From: Jaenimonas drosophilae
Taxonomy: Eukaryota; Euglenozoa; Kinetoplastea; Trypanosomatida; Trypanosomatidae
Reading direction: 5' to 3'
NCBI GenBank assembly: GCA_030849065.1
Contig: JASAON010001578.1
Span: forward strand, 1-64,000
Length of the DNA stretch: 64,000 nucleotides
Shown: piece by piece, positions 42,301 through 51,727 of the stretch
Numbering within the stretch: position 1 is the stretch's first letter
How the letters are laid out: each line of letters starts with the position of its first letter
Program-made: the position numbers and the translations under genes
Notes under the pieces: model-generated
What the model was told of the DNA's origin: nothing
The model's input: only the letters and a program-made list of their open reading frames with translations
Databases searched by the model: none

Positions 42301-42626
42301 TGCGAGCGATGTAGATGGAGGAGTTCGCGAAGGCGCTGTCGGCGGTCGCGACGGTCTGCCCGTCCGTCGTCCACGTCATATGAATGAGCGTAGTTTGGAA
42401 TGCGGCTGAGGTCACCAGGGTTTCCAGGGCGTCGGAAATAGTAGTTCACCGCCGCATCGCAACGGGCTTGGTGGAACTGCACGAAGAGCGGGCAATCTGG
42501 GCTGGGGAAGAACTCCTTGGTGAGGGGGATGAGCACAATATCAGGCTTGCGGCCGGCACCCGTGGTGTTGCTCAAGAGAGGGTAAATCCCACGAGCGTGC
42601 GTCTCTCTGCTGGGTGCCGCTCCCAT
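39384..42626 (-). CDS. MG..PS family protein B, N-myristoylation-type start, 1080 aa
   Basis: The protein starts MGAAPSRETHARG, close to the 1194-aa relative (MGALPSRES). Shared blocks in order: IVLIPLTKEFFPSPDCPLF (residues 30-48), VLPVLCAVAF (about 223), MVFLTKSAGEQ (about 334), NIPILSFLYEMKWR (about 443), MEMWITPD (about 540), KDVYVMGSAVLPGFDEGDIL (about 610-630), IPLEGVVLAAM, APSDDPGWVAK (about 660) and QFQRDGATYYHGTVPHF (about 727-743). Ser/Thr/Ala/Pro-rich and acidic inserts separate the blocks, and the C-terminal 330 residues are mostly low-complexity with repeated Ser-Pro. Gly2/Ser6 suggests N-myristoylation. No known domain is recognised and no membrane segment is seen. Function unknown; a peripheral membrane role is inferred. 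The ATG at 42626 is the conserved family start. Confidence 0.88.
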   Translation of the reverse strand: MGAAPSRETHARGIYPLLSNTTGAGRKPDIVLIPLTKEFFPSPDCPLFVQFHQARCDAAVNYYFRRPGNPGDLSRIPNYAHSYDVDDGRADRRDRRQRLRELLHLHRSQHQLQHPDEPITSLHAADEAEDELLRHEFSSGTAEEVDEDRRSCATDDDEDDWERYVYVRASGVDVSFPSREALYRGVIEKVEEALFDTDAEMREAYNWARAHPNSTVGPDGKRQRKVLPVLCAVAFRYDPVKVAAAAAAPAGSGANPFQAAMDSGVPLGNALVNIVGCFGFVSMEEEVSAAQNSFQHSLSRSSLHSYSSHGGSNFADLKRSDLITLPPPVAAPLAAMVFLTKSAGEQNLGRVTHMAATTYYFQMIESGVIQRNQGETHQPGHLPAAADSRLSPKTNDSASTTATTAAAAPTSAMEERPACSPPIPEFSLPPMETFSFSSLMTNIPILSFLYEMKWRWGYLGVLKASAAPTDDLPPRTASSGGEQSQTVLEKTPSLSGARHRDSTMGNHSSGGLAVVDRTTGQHVTDEMEMWITPDSMLHGRISKDLAERLCWSLAERPEVMQERVSQLPSEETGYWRYRGLVNRFHPPPLPSPTETDLIHPKDVYVMGSAVLPGFDEGDILRFDAEHGVWFADHSIPLEGVVLAAMRPYCKLAREAPSDDPGWVAKMVLDEDVELEQYITTAADSRGEALGLNGEPLPLPTAREEQAKLQRANPHLQLVHEHVGNFFIYQFQRDGATYYHGTVPHFSNPKKRPALSTSFARGASSATTPAIQFEPALGKTNEVLLPSLAVSPDEVSSPRSPVASSGTSQSTPAPKPQVAIPSSIASALFSLLPTVGVSMSSGTHGSGTDDPPQPTYLANRVKSTTLGAARRWMKSLYAYAQGSSLRNATTTTTVATPVMSSPSSSPQGRGATTDLLNPKRGVPPHVPNAADHQTYDGANLTVHIHQRTSSPASSTSTAAVSPCPLPRSRQPSFQVSEVVPNAVVGKPYASFPTATTAIYPMPQTHGGSNPSSPVAFSRRLSHHGGFLVMEDRSGEVVMSSPAEVVQQSEPVKRVVEGGAGYVWDWRQSMNLVVAHRGSPST

Positions 42627-45600
42627 TTTTCACAGTCTATACGACCTTCCACGAAGTAGAGAGAATGATTAATGAAGCAAGTAATCAGCTATGAAGACCG
42701 AACCGATGAAGGGAAGTGGCGGAGGTGTGGAGCCAGTGAACTGTGTGTCAGCAGCTGGTCCTGCCACAGCTGAGATAGAAATATTGGTCGATGAAGTCAC
42801 TACACAAAATGTGAGAGGTGTACCAGGTGAGAGAGAGAGAAAGAAAGAAAGAAAGCGCGGTCTCGCCATTCAGTATATCTGCACAAGAATTGTGTCAGGC
42901 TTCTGCGACACAGGAAAGAACAATAGTTTCACCTTACAAATTCTGCTGAGATACGTTTTTTGCGCTGGGATGGATGGAGCTTCGAGAAATCCCAGAAGCT
43001 ACTCCGCCAAGCTCATCAGCATAATGTGTGAATGTTTCCATCATGCATTCATCGCATCCATATAGCCGACATGGATCGCCCAATCAAGGCGATGTCGGTG
43101 GTCATGTTGACACAGTAAAGGAAAAATGTAAAAGAAAGCTCAAGTGGAAGAAAATCTGCAGCGACGTCCAACATTATTTCTCACAGCGTCAAAATAGTCA
43201 AAGACACAAGGGTCAAGCACTGATTCCGCACTAGATTGCGCCAAAGCACAGCAATGTGTCACCCTCTTTACCATTCACTCAAGTTGGGTGGATTTACAAG
43301 GCTGTAGAGTGAGCTGTGCACTGCTGCTCGGGCATCCTTTACGCACAGAGAGGACAAAGATGATGAAGTTCTGCTCGCAGCTGTTAAAGGAACAATTAAA
43401 AAAAAAATGACGCGGACTCACAAAAGAGTTCCGGGGTAAAAACCAAATCGCAGCGCATCCACATTCAGTTACATGCAAGCCTGACGTCCACCACAAGTCA
43501 TATAGAAATGGTTCATGGAGCAATGAGTTAACCAAGTATCCTCCACTACGATGGATTACTTCCAGTCAGCTACCATTTCAAGGCGCCACAGATAATAAAA
43601 GCAGAAGTGCTCACACCGATGGACAAAAACGTGGGATGGGAAGATACATGTGTTCAAACTTCCCTCCAGCGATGAGAGCGTACCCTCTGAGCTGTGAATT
43701 GAGAGTGTATGCGCGGTGATACGAGCAAAACTCAGAAGAGGACTACTCCTGGCACTCAGCCCTTCTTGTATATTTTGTGTGCCTGGGTGTGGACGACGAA
43801 AATGTAAAGAGTGGCGCATCACAAAAAAAAAAGAAAAGAATCACAAAGTGCGCACACATTGAAAAATGAAAATCATCCAAATCAACAACAAAAAAAACCA
43901 ATCACTTCGTGGGGGTGAGAAAGAAATTCAAGCTCAAAAGGAAGAGTTTTTTCGGCACTCCATCAGAAGAGCGCCAGTCGCTCTGTCAATCACGTACCCA
44001 TCATCATTTTGATCTGGCGACTAGCTGGCACAATAGAGAGGGGCAACGGCACCGGGGTTCGGAAGATGACCGCGCCACTTCATTGGACAACACTTCTGCA
44101 TAAGAAGAGAACAAGGAAGGAAGAGGGGAACCCCCACCAACTTTAGTTATTCTACCAGTTAATCACACCGTCAAAAAAAACAACGCTCAAAGGCAAAAGA
44201 TAGGTGAACAATCGCGCCTGTCACGTGAAATCCCGGCGGCAAACAAGAACAACAACAAGAAAAGAACACTCGAGGAAATGAAGACGCATTCCATGATCCT
44301 TGAAGGGGGCGGAAACGTGGGTAGTGGCTTACGCCCCCAAGAGAAGGGGAGGGAAAAGAGTATCCAGCCACCACTAATTCTCTCACACACACAGCGAAAG
44401 CCACCATGCCAGGCTCGTTCAGATCCGTGACTCTACAGCTGCATTACACAGAGAATCGTTGTCTCTAATGGAGTACTTGCCACGTGTGGTCGTTTCTTCT
44501 CTGCACATCAGCGCGGAAGCAAACATCTTGTTCAGTCATTGCGCAGAGCACCGAAAGTTCAGTGCTTGCCTACAGATGAATGCTGGACCCGTCAGAGGGA
44601 AGCTCGAGAGTACATATACATGTATATCAACTTGCGACATGCATCGCTTCACTTTTCAATGCATAACAAATGAACGAGCATCTCAAAAAAAGAAAAGTTG
44701 ATCAAAGAAACAACACGCATCTTGTGTCGGGGGGGGGGGAATTGAGAGAACTGTGAAAAGGGTGGAAGTGTTGACCCTGTTGAGAGTACCCTGAGCCGAT
44801 CTGCCAAGCATCTGACTAACCAAACGTGAAAAACAAGGTGGAGCGAATGGCTGGCGTCATGTCAAATTGTTTGCATCTACCAGTAAAGGAAGAAGTGCTC
44901 GCCCCCAATCTGGTGCCTCCACATCTGTTCACCGTGGTGTTCACTCGAGCAGTCGATCAGATTAAAAGGAGGCCACAGGGACCGTGGTTGGCAAGTGTTG
45001 GGTAAGTCAGTAAGTACCTATCAGTCAGTAAGTCAGTAAGTCCTATAAGATCGGCCCCAACTTGATGTGATCGGTCCAAACACGCAACACTACAGTCCCT
45101 GTGGTCAGTCCACATAAAAAAAAGGAAAAATATTATGCAGTATGGATCGCTGTCACGCCACTGCCTACAGACAGAGGCGCAGGATCAATCGCCCGCGCTG
45201 AATAAATGATCGAAAGTGGCGCAAAAAAAAAATCGCCTAGGTGAATTGAGCAGTCTTGCTCGCCATTCATTGTTGGCGCAAGAATGTAAATCCACATACA
45301 TTCCACACAATGTCAACGTTGCAACCACCCTATCGCGAGCATGAACAGCACTTTGATACAGAATGCATCAAGCGCTTTGTTGGATTACGAGGAAGAAGCT
45401 TTTCCACACACAAAAAAAGTGCGGCAAAGAAGATTTCTCCACCAACCCTAGCAGCAACCACGAGCAAATTGAATAGTCATCCATAAAAATCCAAACCAAG
45501 CGGTCACGAAGGAGCAGTGTTGTTTTGTAGCTCTTATGCATGCGGGCTACACCCGATATACCAAACAATCACTTCGTCAGGGATTGACAGTGGAGCAAGT

Positions 45601-47017
45601 GGGGTAGAGAGGCGCGCAACACATCGATCATCATTGCCGAGGATCGGCGATTAACTGAGTTTCGAAAAAAAAACTGAGTGGGGTAGTGAAGGAGAGCAAC
45701 AAAAAATACATGTAGATGTAGCGACCGTTGATGCGTTGACTTCTCGTACAACATGCCCCCCACCTTTGCTGCCACCGATAAGCCAAAGAATCGGAATTGA
45801 GCAAGTTCATATGAGCAACTGCACTGGAGGAATCCGTAAGCTCACAAAATACGCCACATACACTATACGAACAAAAAGGAAGCAATGGGCTCTGAGTGAC
45901 AACGACCGCACGCCTCATCAGAACAATGTTGTATAGGCACGCAAATCGCTTCACACTAACCACAATCCAAGAATGCTCATACCACGGGGTGGCTTTCGCT
46001 TTGCTGAACACAGAAAAGAAGCATCACTAGGGAGGGAGGTGCTTATTATCGGACGCGCAAACGTCCTCTCACAGCAAAGAGGTAATTGTCTCCAGAGGAA
46101 ACACGATTACAGCGACACGCAAAACCACAGACCCAAACAGAAAAACATGTAAAGTAATTCTCGAAGACTGACAAAAAAAAAACGTATGAGCTGAAGCATC
46201 AGAAACCGTGGCTGAGAAAGCTGATGGGTAACAAGATAGATGACCAAGTGAAAAACTACTGCCTACGTTTATCGCTTCAGCACTGCGTCTCGTCTCGCGA
46301 TGGAACATCCATACGGGATACAGCAAAGAGTGGTAACTTGAGGGTGCAAGAAATTGGCATCCGAAAGTACAGCTTCGCCGTACCGACAATCGGCTTGCCT
46401 GCCATCAAGAAGAAGGAAACAATTCACAATGAACGGACACACGCATTGTCCCAACCCCCCAAAAGTCACACGAGAAGGGTGTTCCCTAAAGATGGGGCAG
46501 CAACCAGAAAGAGCCTATACGCCACAGAGAACCCAAAGTTGTTGGAGAAGCGCGGAGTGTAACCCAATCACAGCTACCCCGCTTCTCCCCATTGGATCCC
46601 CAGCCACGGAATGCGCAGGCGGGGCTGTGATCACCTGACAAAGAAGAAAATCCCACCAAAAAAAATGGAAAGGGAGAAAAAGGGGAACGGAAGAACAACA
46701 CACGAAACACAAAAAGACTGAACAAGCCATCCAATAAAAACGTAAAGTAAAGCAAGCCACGAACGAGGAGGAGGAAAAACTGGGGGCGCGCGCACAACAG
46801 TCACAAGAAAAAAAGGCAGAAAGCAAGAGGGGAGTAGCGGACGAATCGATACAGGAATCCACGTGTGTGAAGTTGTTCACCTATGAAGGAATACGAGAGG
46901 GCTTCCTCTGGAAGGCAGTTGCTCCACCAGCATGCCATCGGATCCCACTCACAGCCATAACTCATCCACCTGGAAAGTAGTGTATGTACGACAAGCCCCA
47001 GTGCTGGACAAACCACG
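42627..47017. other. 4.4-kb gene-free region, probable 3' UTR of the 785-aa protein gene
   Basis: No credible gene is seen on either strand. It contains a GTAAGTCA-type tandem repeat at 45002-45042, several oligo-A runs on the plus strand and a G-run at 44730-44739. Next to the 1080-aa gene, the transcript strand reads ATTCTCTCTACTTCG and then candidate AGs at about 42636-42645. Minus frames such as 45569-46011 and 46515-46880 are Phe/Ser/Leu-rich and do not look coding. Confidence 0.5.
45002..45042. repeat. GTAAGTCA-type short tandem repeat
   Basis: Units of GTAAGTCA occur repeatedly over about 41 bases, with a central interruption (CCTATCA). It lies in the gene-free region downstream of the 785-aa gene. 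The unit resembles a 5' splice donor core on the plus strand, but transcription is from the other strand. Confidence 0.8.
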
Positions 47018-49375
47018 CTAAGGAGAACCGCCAAGAGTGCCGGTCATTACGCCTCCCGGGTAAAAGAAGGTTGGTTGAAGAGCTGGGTTGGTGGCATACG
47101 AAACACCGCCCCCTGGAAGAGCAAACAGAGATGGAGCCACAGGCTGAGCTTGTGCAGTGTTGCTCATCAACAGCACTGGTGGATTAGGATTGCTTCCAGG
47201 CATGAGGTATCCTCTTGGGTTAGTGTCCATCGGGAGAAGATAGTGTGGCTGCGGCTGGGGTTGGGCTTGGATAATCGGGGCGGAGACAGGTGGTTGCACC
47301 ATGGGTTGCTTGGCATACACCTGCCCGTTCACAACAACAAACATATCAGATGGGATGGATGTCCTCGCAGGATTTTGTACCATGTGTGTTGGCGCCTGTA
47401 GAACCTGTTGAGGTGGTGGAGACGCATTGGAACTAGCGTAGGACATCGCCCCATTGAGAGCAACGAAACTGTTCCCCAGAGAAGCAGTTGGATCAAGTGT
47501 TGGATAAGTCATCGGCGCAGCAGGTCCCCACGTGGAAGCAGGTAGTCCGACAGTAACCATCATTTGCTGCTTTGAGGCCGAGGGCAGGCCTCCCAGCTCG
47601 TACGGTGGTGGCGCCGTCGGCAATATCCCAGGCATTAGCAACGCTCCCTGTTGGTTGCTCAGAGTCGTCATTGGACCAGGTGCCGCACCCGAAAGAAAAG
47701 TCGTGGCAGCAGCGGCCTTCATCTGTTGCTGTTGTTGTTGTTGCTGCTGCTGCTGTTGTTGTTGTTGTTGTTGGAGTGTCCGCTGTTGCTTTCGTGCAGC
47801 ATTGGCGAACTTGGGGACAGTTCCATAGTGGAAGATTTCACGCCCCCGTTGAAAGCGCCAAATGTAGAAGGAGCCATCATGAACGGGTCCATTGGAGTCT
47901 CGCACCCACCGTGGATCATCCTCCTCAGCCTCTCGCGCGTTCTTGCACTCATCGCTGACAAGGGAAAGCAGGACGCTCTCAAGGTGGACTTCATGATTTA
48001 CTACCCATCTTCCCCTGCGGGGAAAATCGAGTGCGTCCTGTGAGGCAGTATCCTCATCTGATATAAAGGTCAAAATGTCGCCGCGTCGCGCAACAATTTC
48101 TTCTAGCACCGCAACGTCTGCGGAGCTGTCAGATTGCAACTCATCTTGATCGTCGTCCACCACCTCTGGGTCAACCAACACTTCGTCGTCAAAATCGCCT
48201 CCGCATACATCTGGTGTGGGCCGGGCACCATGAATGCTATCTCTCCACTTACTGCCGCCATCAACCACACTTACAGCACTATCCGCGCACACAATGTACA
48301 CTTCATCCGCTCGGTGGCACCAGGCGCTGATCAGTGTGGTTGGCCTGGTGATGTACCCCTTGATGGTATACGAAATCTTCCCACGATTGGTTGGGGGCAA
48401 TTCCTTTCCACTTTCCTCGGCAGGAGCTTGGTTGGAGTTACTAGCTCCATCGTCCAAGATTGCTGCTGGTGGTGCAGGCTGCTGCTGCTGAGCAGGTGCC
48501 GGCTCGGGCTTGGTTTCATATGTTTCCATATAGTGCTGAGTAAATCCTTTAAACAGCTCCACTAGGTACTCGGTGGGGACATATCCAAACAAGCGGTTCT
48601 TGTCCAACCACATCACTCCTCCTGTTCCGTCGGTCGGCTTCCGCAAAATGCTTGAGGTCCTCTCACGCAGCTCACGCAGGAAGCATAGAAATGGGATGTT
48701 GGATTTGGAGGCCACAAAATGGGCGGGAAGGAGTGGAAGTCGAGGAAGGCCAATTAGGTTGCAGCACTGGTGTTGATACAGGTACGCAGCGTAAATCATC
48801 ACCCGCGCCATGTTGTGGTCGCCCGCCGATTTCGCGATGAACATCCGCACCTGCAGGCGATCCGTCGCATCGTTAGCCTTCAGCCCTTTGGGTCGCACTG
48901 ACTGGAGGTCTCCTACAGCGCCGATCACCTTAACGAAGAGATTGCTCAGTTCGCCGATGTTACCTTCAAGTCGGACACTTCCCTCTGGAGCGTTCAGCAA
49001 CGATCCAACATAGAGAAACACAACCGCACACGGAATCGGGCGAACCCGGTCGATTCTTCCGTTCTCCACGTCAGTCTTCAAGGCAATATTCGATGGGTAC
49101 GTGTAGCTCAGCGTGTTCACGTAAAAATCGTACAGTTCTTGCCGACCATACGGGATATCGGGAATGTGGTCCTGAGCCCAATCACTTCCCTCAGGCCGAA
49201 CATAGTAGCGAACAGATGGATCCATACGGTTTTGATACATCAGCTCAAACAGAGGAGAGTCAATGGATGGGAAGAAGTGTCGTGTCAGAGGAACCAGGGC
49301 AATCTGGCGCGATCCACCGCGCGGAAGCCGGAAGGGGGCGGTTTGCAAAATTTCATCACTTGGAGCGGCTCCCAT
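47018..49375 (-). CDS. MG..PS family protein A, N-myristoylation-type start, 785 aa
   Basis: The most compact of three relatives. It starts MGAAPSDEI, and shared blocks follow in order: IALVPLTRHFFPSIDSPLF (residues 25-43), VRPIPCAVVF (about 108), MFIAKSAGDHNMARV (about 176), NIPFLCFLRELRER (about 226), DEVYIVCADS, RGDILTFISDE, VHLESVLLSLV, EEDDPRWVRDSNG (about 480-495) and RFQRGREIFHYGTVPKF (about 505-521). A glutamine run of about 18 residues (plus-strand bases 47723-47773) follows the last block, and the C-terminal 230 residues are Pro/Gln/Ala/Met-rich. Gly2/Ser6 suggests N-myristoylation. The frame extends to 49495, but an acceptor (GGTTTTCTCGTTCCTCAG) lies inside that extension and MGAAPS is the conserved start. 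Function unknown. Confidence 0.87.
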   Translation of the reverse strand: MGAAPSDEILQTAPFRLPRGGSRQIALVPLTRHFFPSIDSPLFELMYQNRMDPSVRYYVRPEGSDWAQDHIPDIPYGRQELYDFYVNTLSYTYPSNIALKTDVENGRIDRVRPIPCAVVFLYVGSLLNAPEGSVRLEGNIGELSNLFVKVIGAVGDLQSVRPKGLKANDATDRLQVRMFIAKSAGDHNMARVMIYAAYLYQHQCCNLIGLPRLPLLPAHFVASKSNIPFLCFLRELRERTSSILRKPTDGTGGVMWLDKNRLFGYVPTEYLVELFKGFTQHYMETYETKPEPAPAQQQQPAPPAAILDDGASNSNQAPAEESGKELPPTNRGKISYTIKGYITRPTTLISAWCHRADEVYIVCADSAVSVVDGGSKWRDSIHGARPTPDVCGGDFDDEVLVDPEVVDDDQDELQSDSSADVAVLEEIVARRGDILTFISDEDTASQDALDFPRRGRWVVNHEVHLESVLLSLVSDECKNAREAEEDDPRWVRDSNGPVHDGSFYIWRFQRGREIFHYGTVPKFANAARKQQRTLQQQQQQQQQQQQQQQQQMKAAAATTFLSGAAPGPMTTLSNQQGALLMPGILPTAPPPYELGGLPSASKQQMMVTVGLPASTWGPAAPMTYPTLDPTASLGNSFVALNGAMSYASSNASPPPQQVLQAPTHMVQNPARTSIPSDMFVVVNGQVYAKQPMVQPPVSAPIIQAQPQPQPHYLLPMDTNPRGYLMPGSNPNPPVLLMSNTAQAQPVAPSLFALPGGGVSYATNPALQPTFFYPGGVMTGTLGGSP
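47723..47773. repeat. CAG/CAA repeat coding a glutamine run
   Basis: Mixed GTT and GCT triplets on the plus strand encode about 18 consecutive Gln on the minus strand. The mixed codons would make the tract less slippage-prone than a pure repeat. Confidence 0.85.
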
Positions 49376-49394
49376 ATTTGCTGCTGATGAATTT

Positions 49395-49412
49395 CTGAGG
49401 AACGAGAAAACC
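49395..49412 (-). promoter_or_regulatory. Trans-splice acceptor for the 785-aa protein gene
   Basis: In transcript sense GGTTTTCTCGTTCCTCAG ends in AG at 49395-49396, leaving a 19-base leader before the ATG at 49375. A second CT-rich tract ending in CTCAG lies about 30 bases further upstream. Confidence 0.6.
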
Positions 49413-51727
49413 AGACGAGCTTCGACTGGACTGAGAGGGGAGAGGGTCGCGTCAGAGAGAATCAATGAGTTGAGCTGTGGAGTCGTGCGGCACACACGGA
49501 GCTGAATCGATTACCTCCGTCGCGTATTCTGCTGAGCCCAACCTGCCTGCGCGATCACAGAAATATCACCTCGCGGAATGAATGGTGTTTCTCCAATCAG
49601 TGAGAGGGGATCCCAAGACGCACAGTTAAAGGTGACAGCTGAAATTTGGCAAACTGGATGACGATTTATCAGATGTGCAGCCGTTGTGCAGGGGGGTAGC
49701 AGCTCCTCGATTGAGAACCTCAAAAATATAAAGAAAGCTGTGTCGATGAAAAGAGGAGAAAAACACACTCACAAGGGCAATCACGACAACAACGCGGAAA
49801 GAGAGAACAACACCACTTATGTTGTGAAGAGAGCGAAGTCAATTTGCTGGATCAGACTCGCTCGACTCGCAGTGCTGTCCCAACCCCTGTTCCTGCCGCA
49901 ACCACTGATGGATAGTGATAACCGAGCTATATGTATTTGTTTGCAGAAAAAATTGTTTGAGATTAAGGGGCGCGGGGTTTGCACGTNTGTGTGTGTGTGT
50001 GTGTGTGTGTGTGTATCCGTGTCTGAGTGCGTGTCGTCCGATGTCTCCGATTAGGGCGAGAGGTCTTTCGCCGCTATCAAAATAAAAGGGACCACGAAAG
50101 CGAAAGATAGAAAGGTAAAAACAGAACTCAAAAGAAGGTTTGCTGCCCTGTCTCGACTCCCACCTCGATTGGGGATGATAAGAAACGACGGGTTTGCTGT
50201 GAAGGAAGAGAAGGGGATGGAAAGAAATGGGCACAAAGCGAAGTTAGTTGCCTTGAACCACAAACAACCGAACTGCTGAATCACAAGCGGGACAGAGCTT
50301 TCTCTTAGAGGCTCTCCCCTGTCTAGCTGGCGCCAAACTCGAGAAAATGCCACCTGAGTACGTCACCAATCACGAAGACAGGTCAGTACAGGGGCAAGGA
50401 GAGCCGGAGAAAGTGCAATGGAAACTTGATTTGATACTTCTTGCGTTGCTCTTGCTCGCTCGCCGAGCTTTTCGGATACCCTTTGGGAGTGTTACTCGGT
50501 AGGTTCAGAAGCAGTCCGTCGCACCCGCGGTGAGCCACGTAGAGTACGGAGGCGGAGAAAGAGAGGAGCTGAAAAGAAACGAAAGAAATATCTCTTGTTG
50601 TGGGTGTGAGGTTGATTATCCTTCGTGTGGGAGATTCGTGGAACCACAGCAAAAGGATAAAAATCAAACGGGAGAACGATGAACCCAATCAAAGCGAAAA
50701 ACGAAATGAAGAGAGAGAGAGAGAGAAGAAATGAGTCGCAGGTGTTTGGCTTCACTGCAGTGTGGACTCTAAACTTGCGTTCTACGGAAAGCGCAAACGA
50801 TGTGCGTACTATCGAAAACGCGAACTTGAAAGGAAAGGAAAATATGAGAGCATCGAGGTTAGAGTCGTGACACAAGCAATCAAGCAGAAGAAGTACTCTG
50901 TCATGAGAATGTCTCAGATGTGGTGTTTCATCGTTTCCCCTATCCTCGGCAAACTCTGCCATAGGGGGAAGGAAATAGGAGAGTGGCAGCAAATAAAAAA
51001 AGATGAGATTCAGCGTTGATTATTTCTACCACAACACCCACTCCGGGATGGAAGGATGGCCTACCCACATAGACAATCCGAATCCACTGTTTGGCGTTGC
51101 GGGGCGACAATTTTCAAACTCCTGAGGATTATGTGGCGCGCGTTCGTCAATGTGCAAGTATCTCCAAGCGATCAATCCTAGGGGTACAAAAGTACTCGAT
51201 GTCAGGAGCCCTCAAAGTAACACGGTTTCACGGGGAAGCGGGGATGAGAAGGGGAAAGAGGATTCGAAAAGTTGCTCTGTATTTTGTTCCACTATGCCAT
51301 TGGGCCGACATGTGCCAGGTACCAGTGAACCTCAAAGACACTTTGGTAGGCCCATTAGCAAAGCTACAGAACGTCACAGGTAACTAAGAAAATGGGGAGG
51401 CTTTCAGCCAAGTGGATGTGAGGGACATCCTTGGTATGAAAGCCTATCCGGCTGTGTGGAAGGGGAGGGAGATAAAGCGCCTTTCTCCACCAAAAGATTT
51501 TTTTTTCGCGTCAGCAACGCATGGGAGCACACCGTGCGCCTATGTGGTTGCTTACCATGGAATGGATGATGGGAATAGGTCATAAAGCAGGTGCAAACAA
51601 AAAGATAAATGAACTGGATTCCTTGCGCTATACGCTTCACTTGGCCGCATCAATCCAGACTTACTACATCTTCGCCGCAGGAATCCCTCCACCAAAAAAA
51701 AAAGCATTCTCACGACATCATGCACAT
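49413..51727. other. 2.3-kb gene-free region, probable 3' UTR of the PDK1-type kinase gene
   Basis: No credible gene is seen. A TG repeat with one undetermined base (N at 49986) lies at 49984-50013, and GA-rich runs on the plus strand at 50705-50732 are CT-rich in the transcript. The minus frames 50051-50353 and 50492-50992 are Phe/Leu/Ser-rich and have no recognisable domain. Confidence 0.5.
49984..50013. repeat. TG dinucleotide repeat with an ambiguous base
   Basis: About fourteen TG units are preceded by an undetermined base at 49986. The N and the repeat together suggest an assembly uncertainty in repeat length. Confidence 0.9.

Noticed and set aside
46515..46880. 121-codon minus-strand frame with membrane-like stretches
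   Set aside because: Apparent hydrophobicity comes from T-rich UTR-like DNA; no ATG with acceptor nearby.
50492..50992. 166-codon minus-strand frame upstream of the 785-aa gene
   Set aside because: Phe/Leu/Ser-rich with CT-tract sequence inside; no domain.
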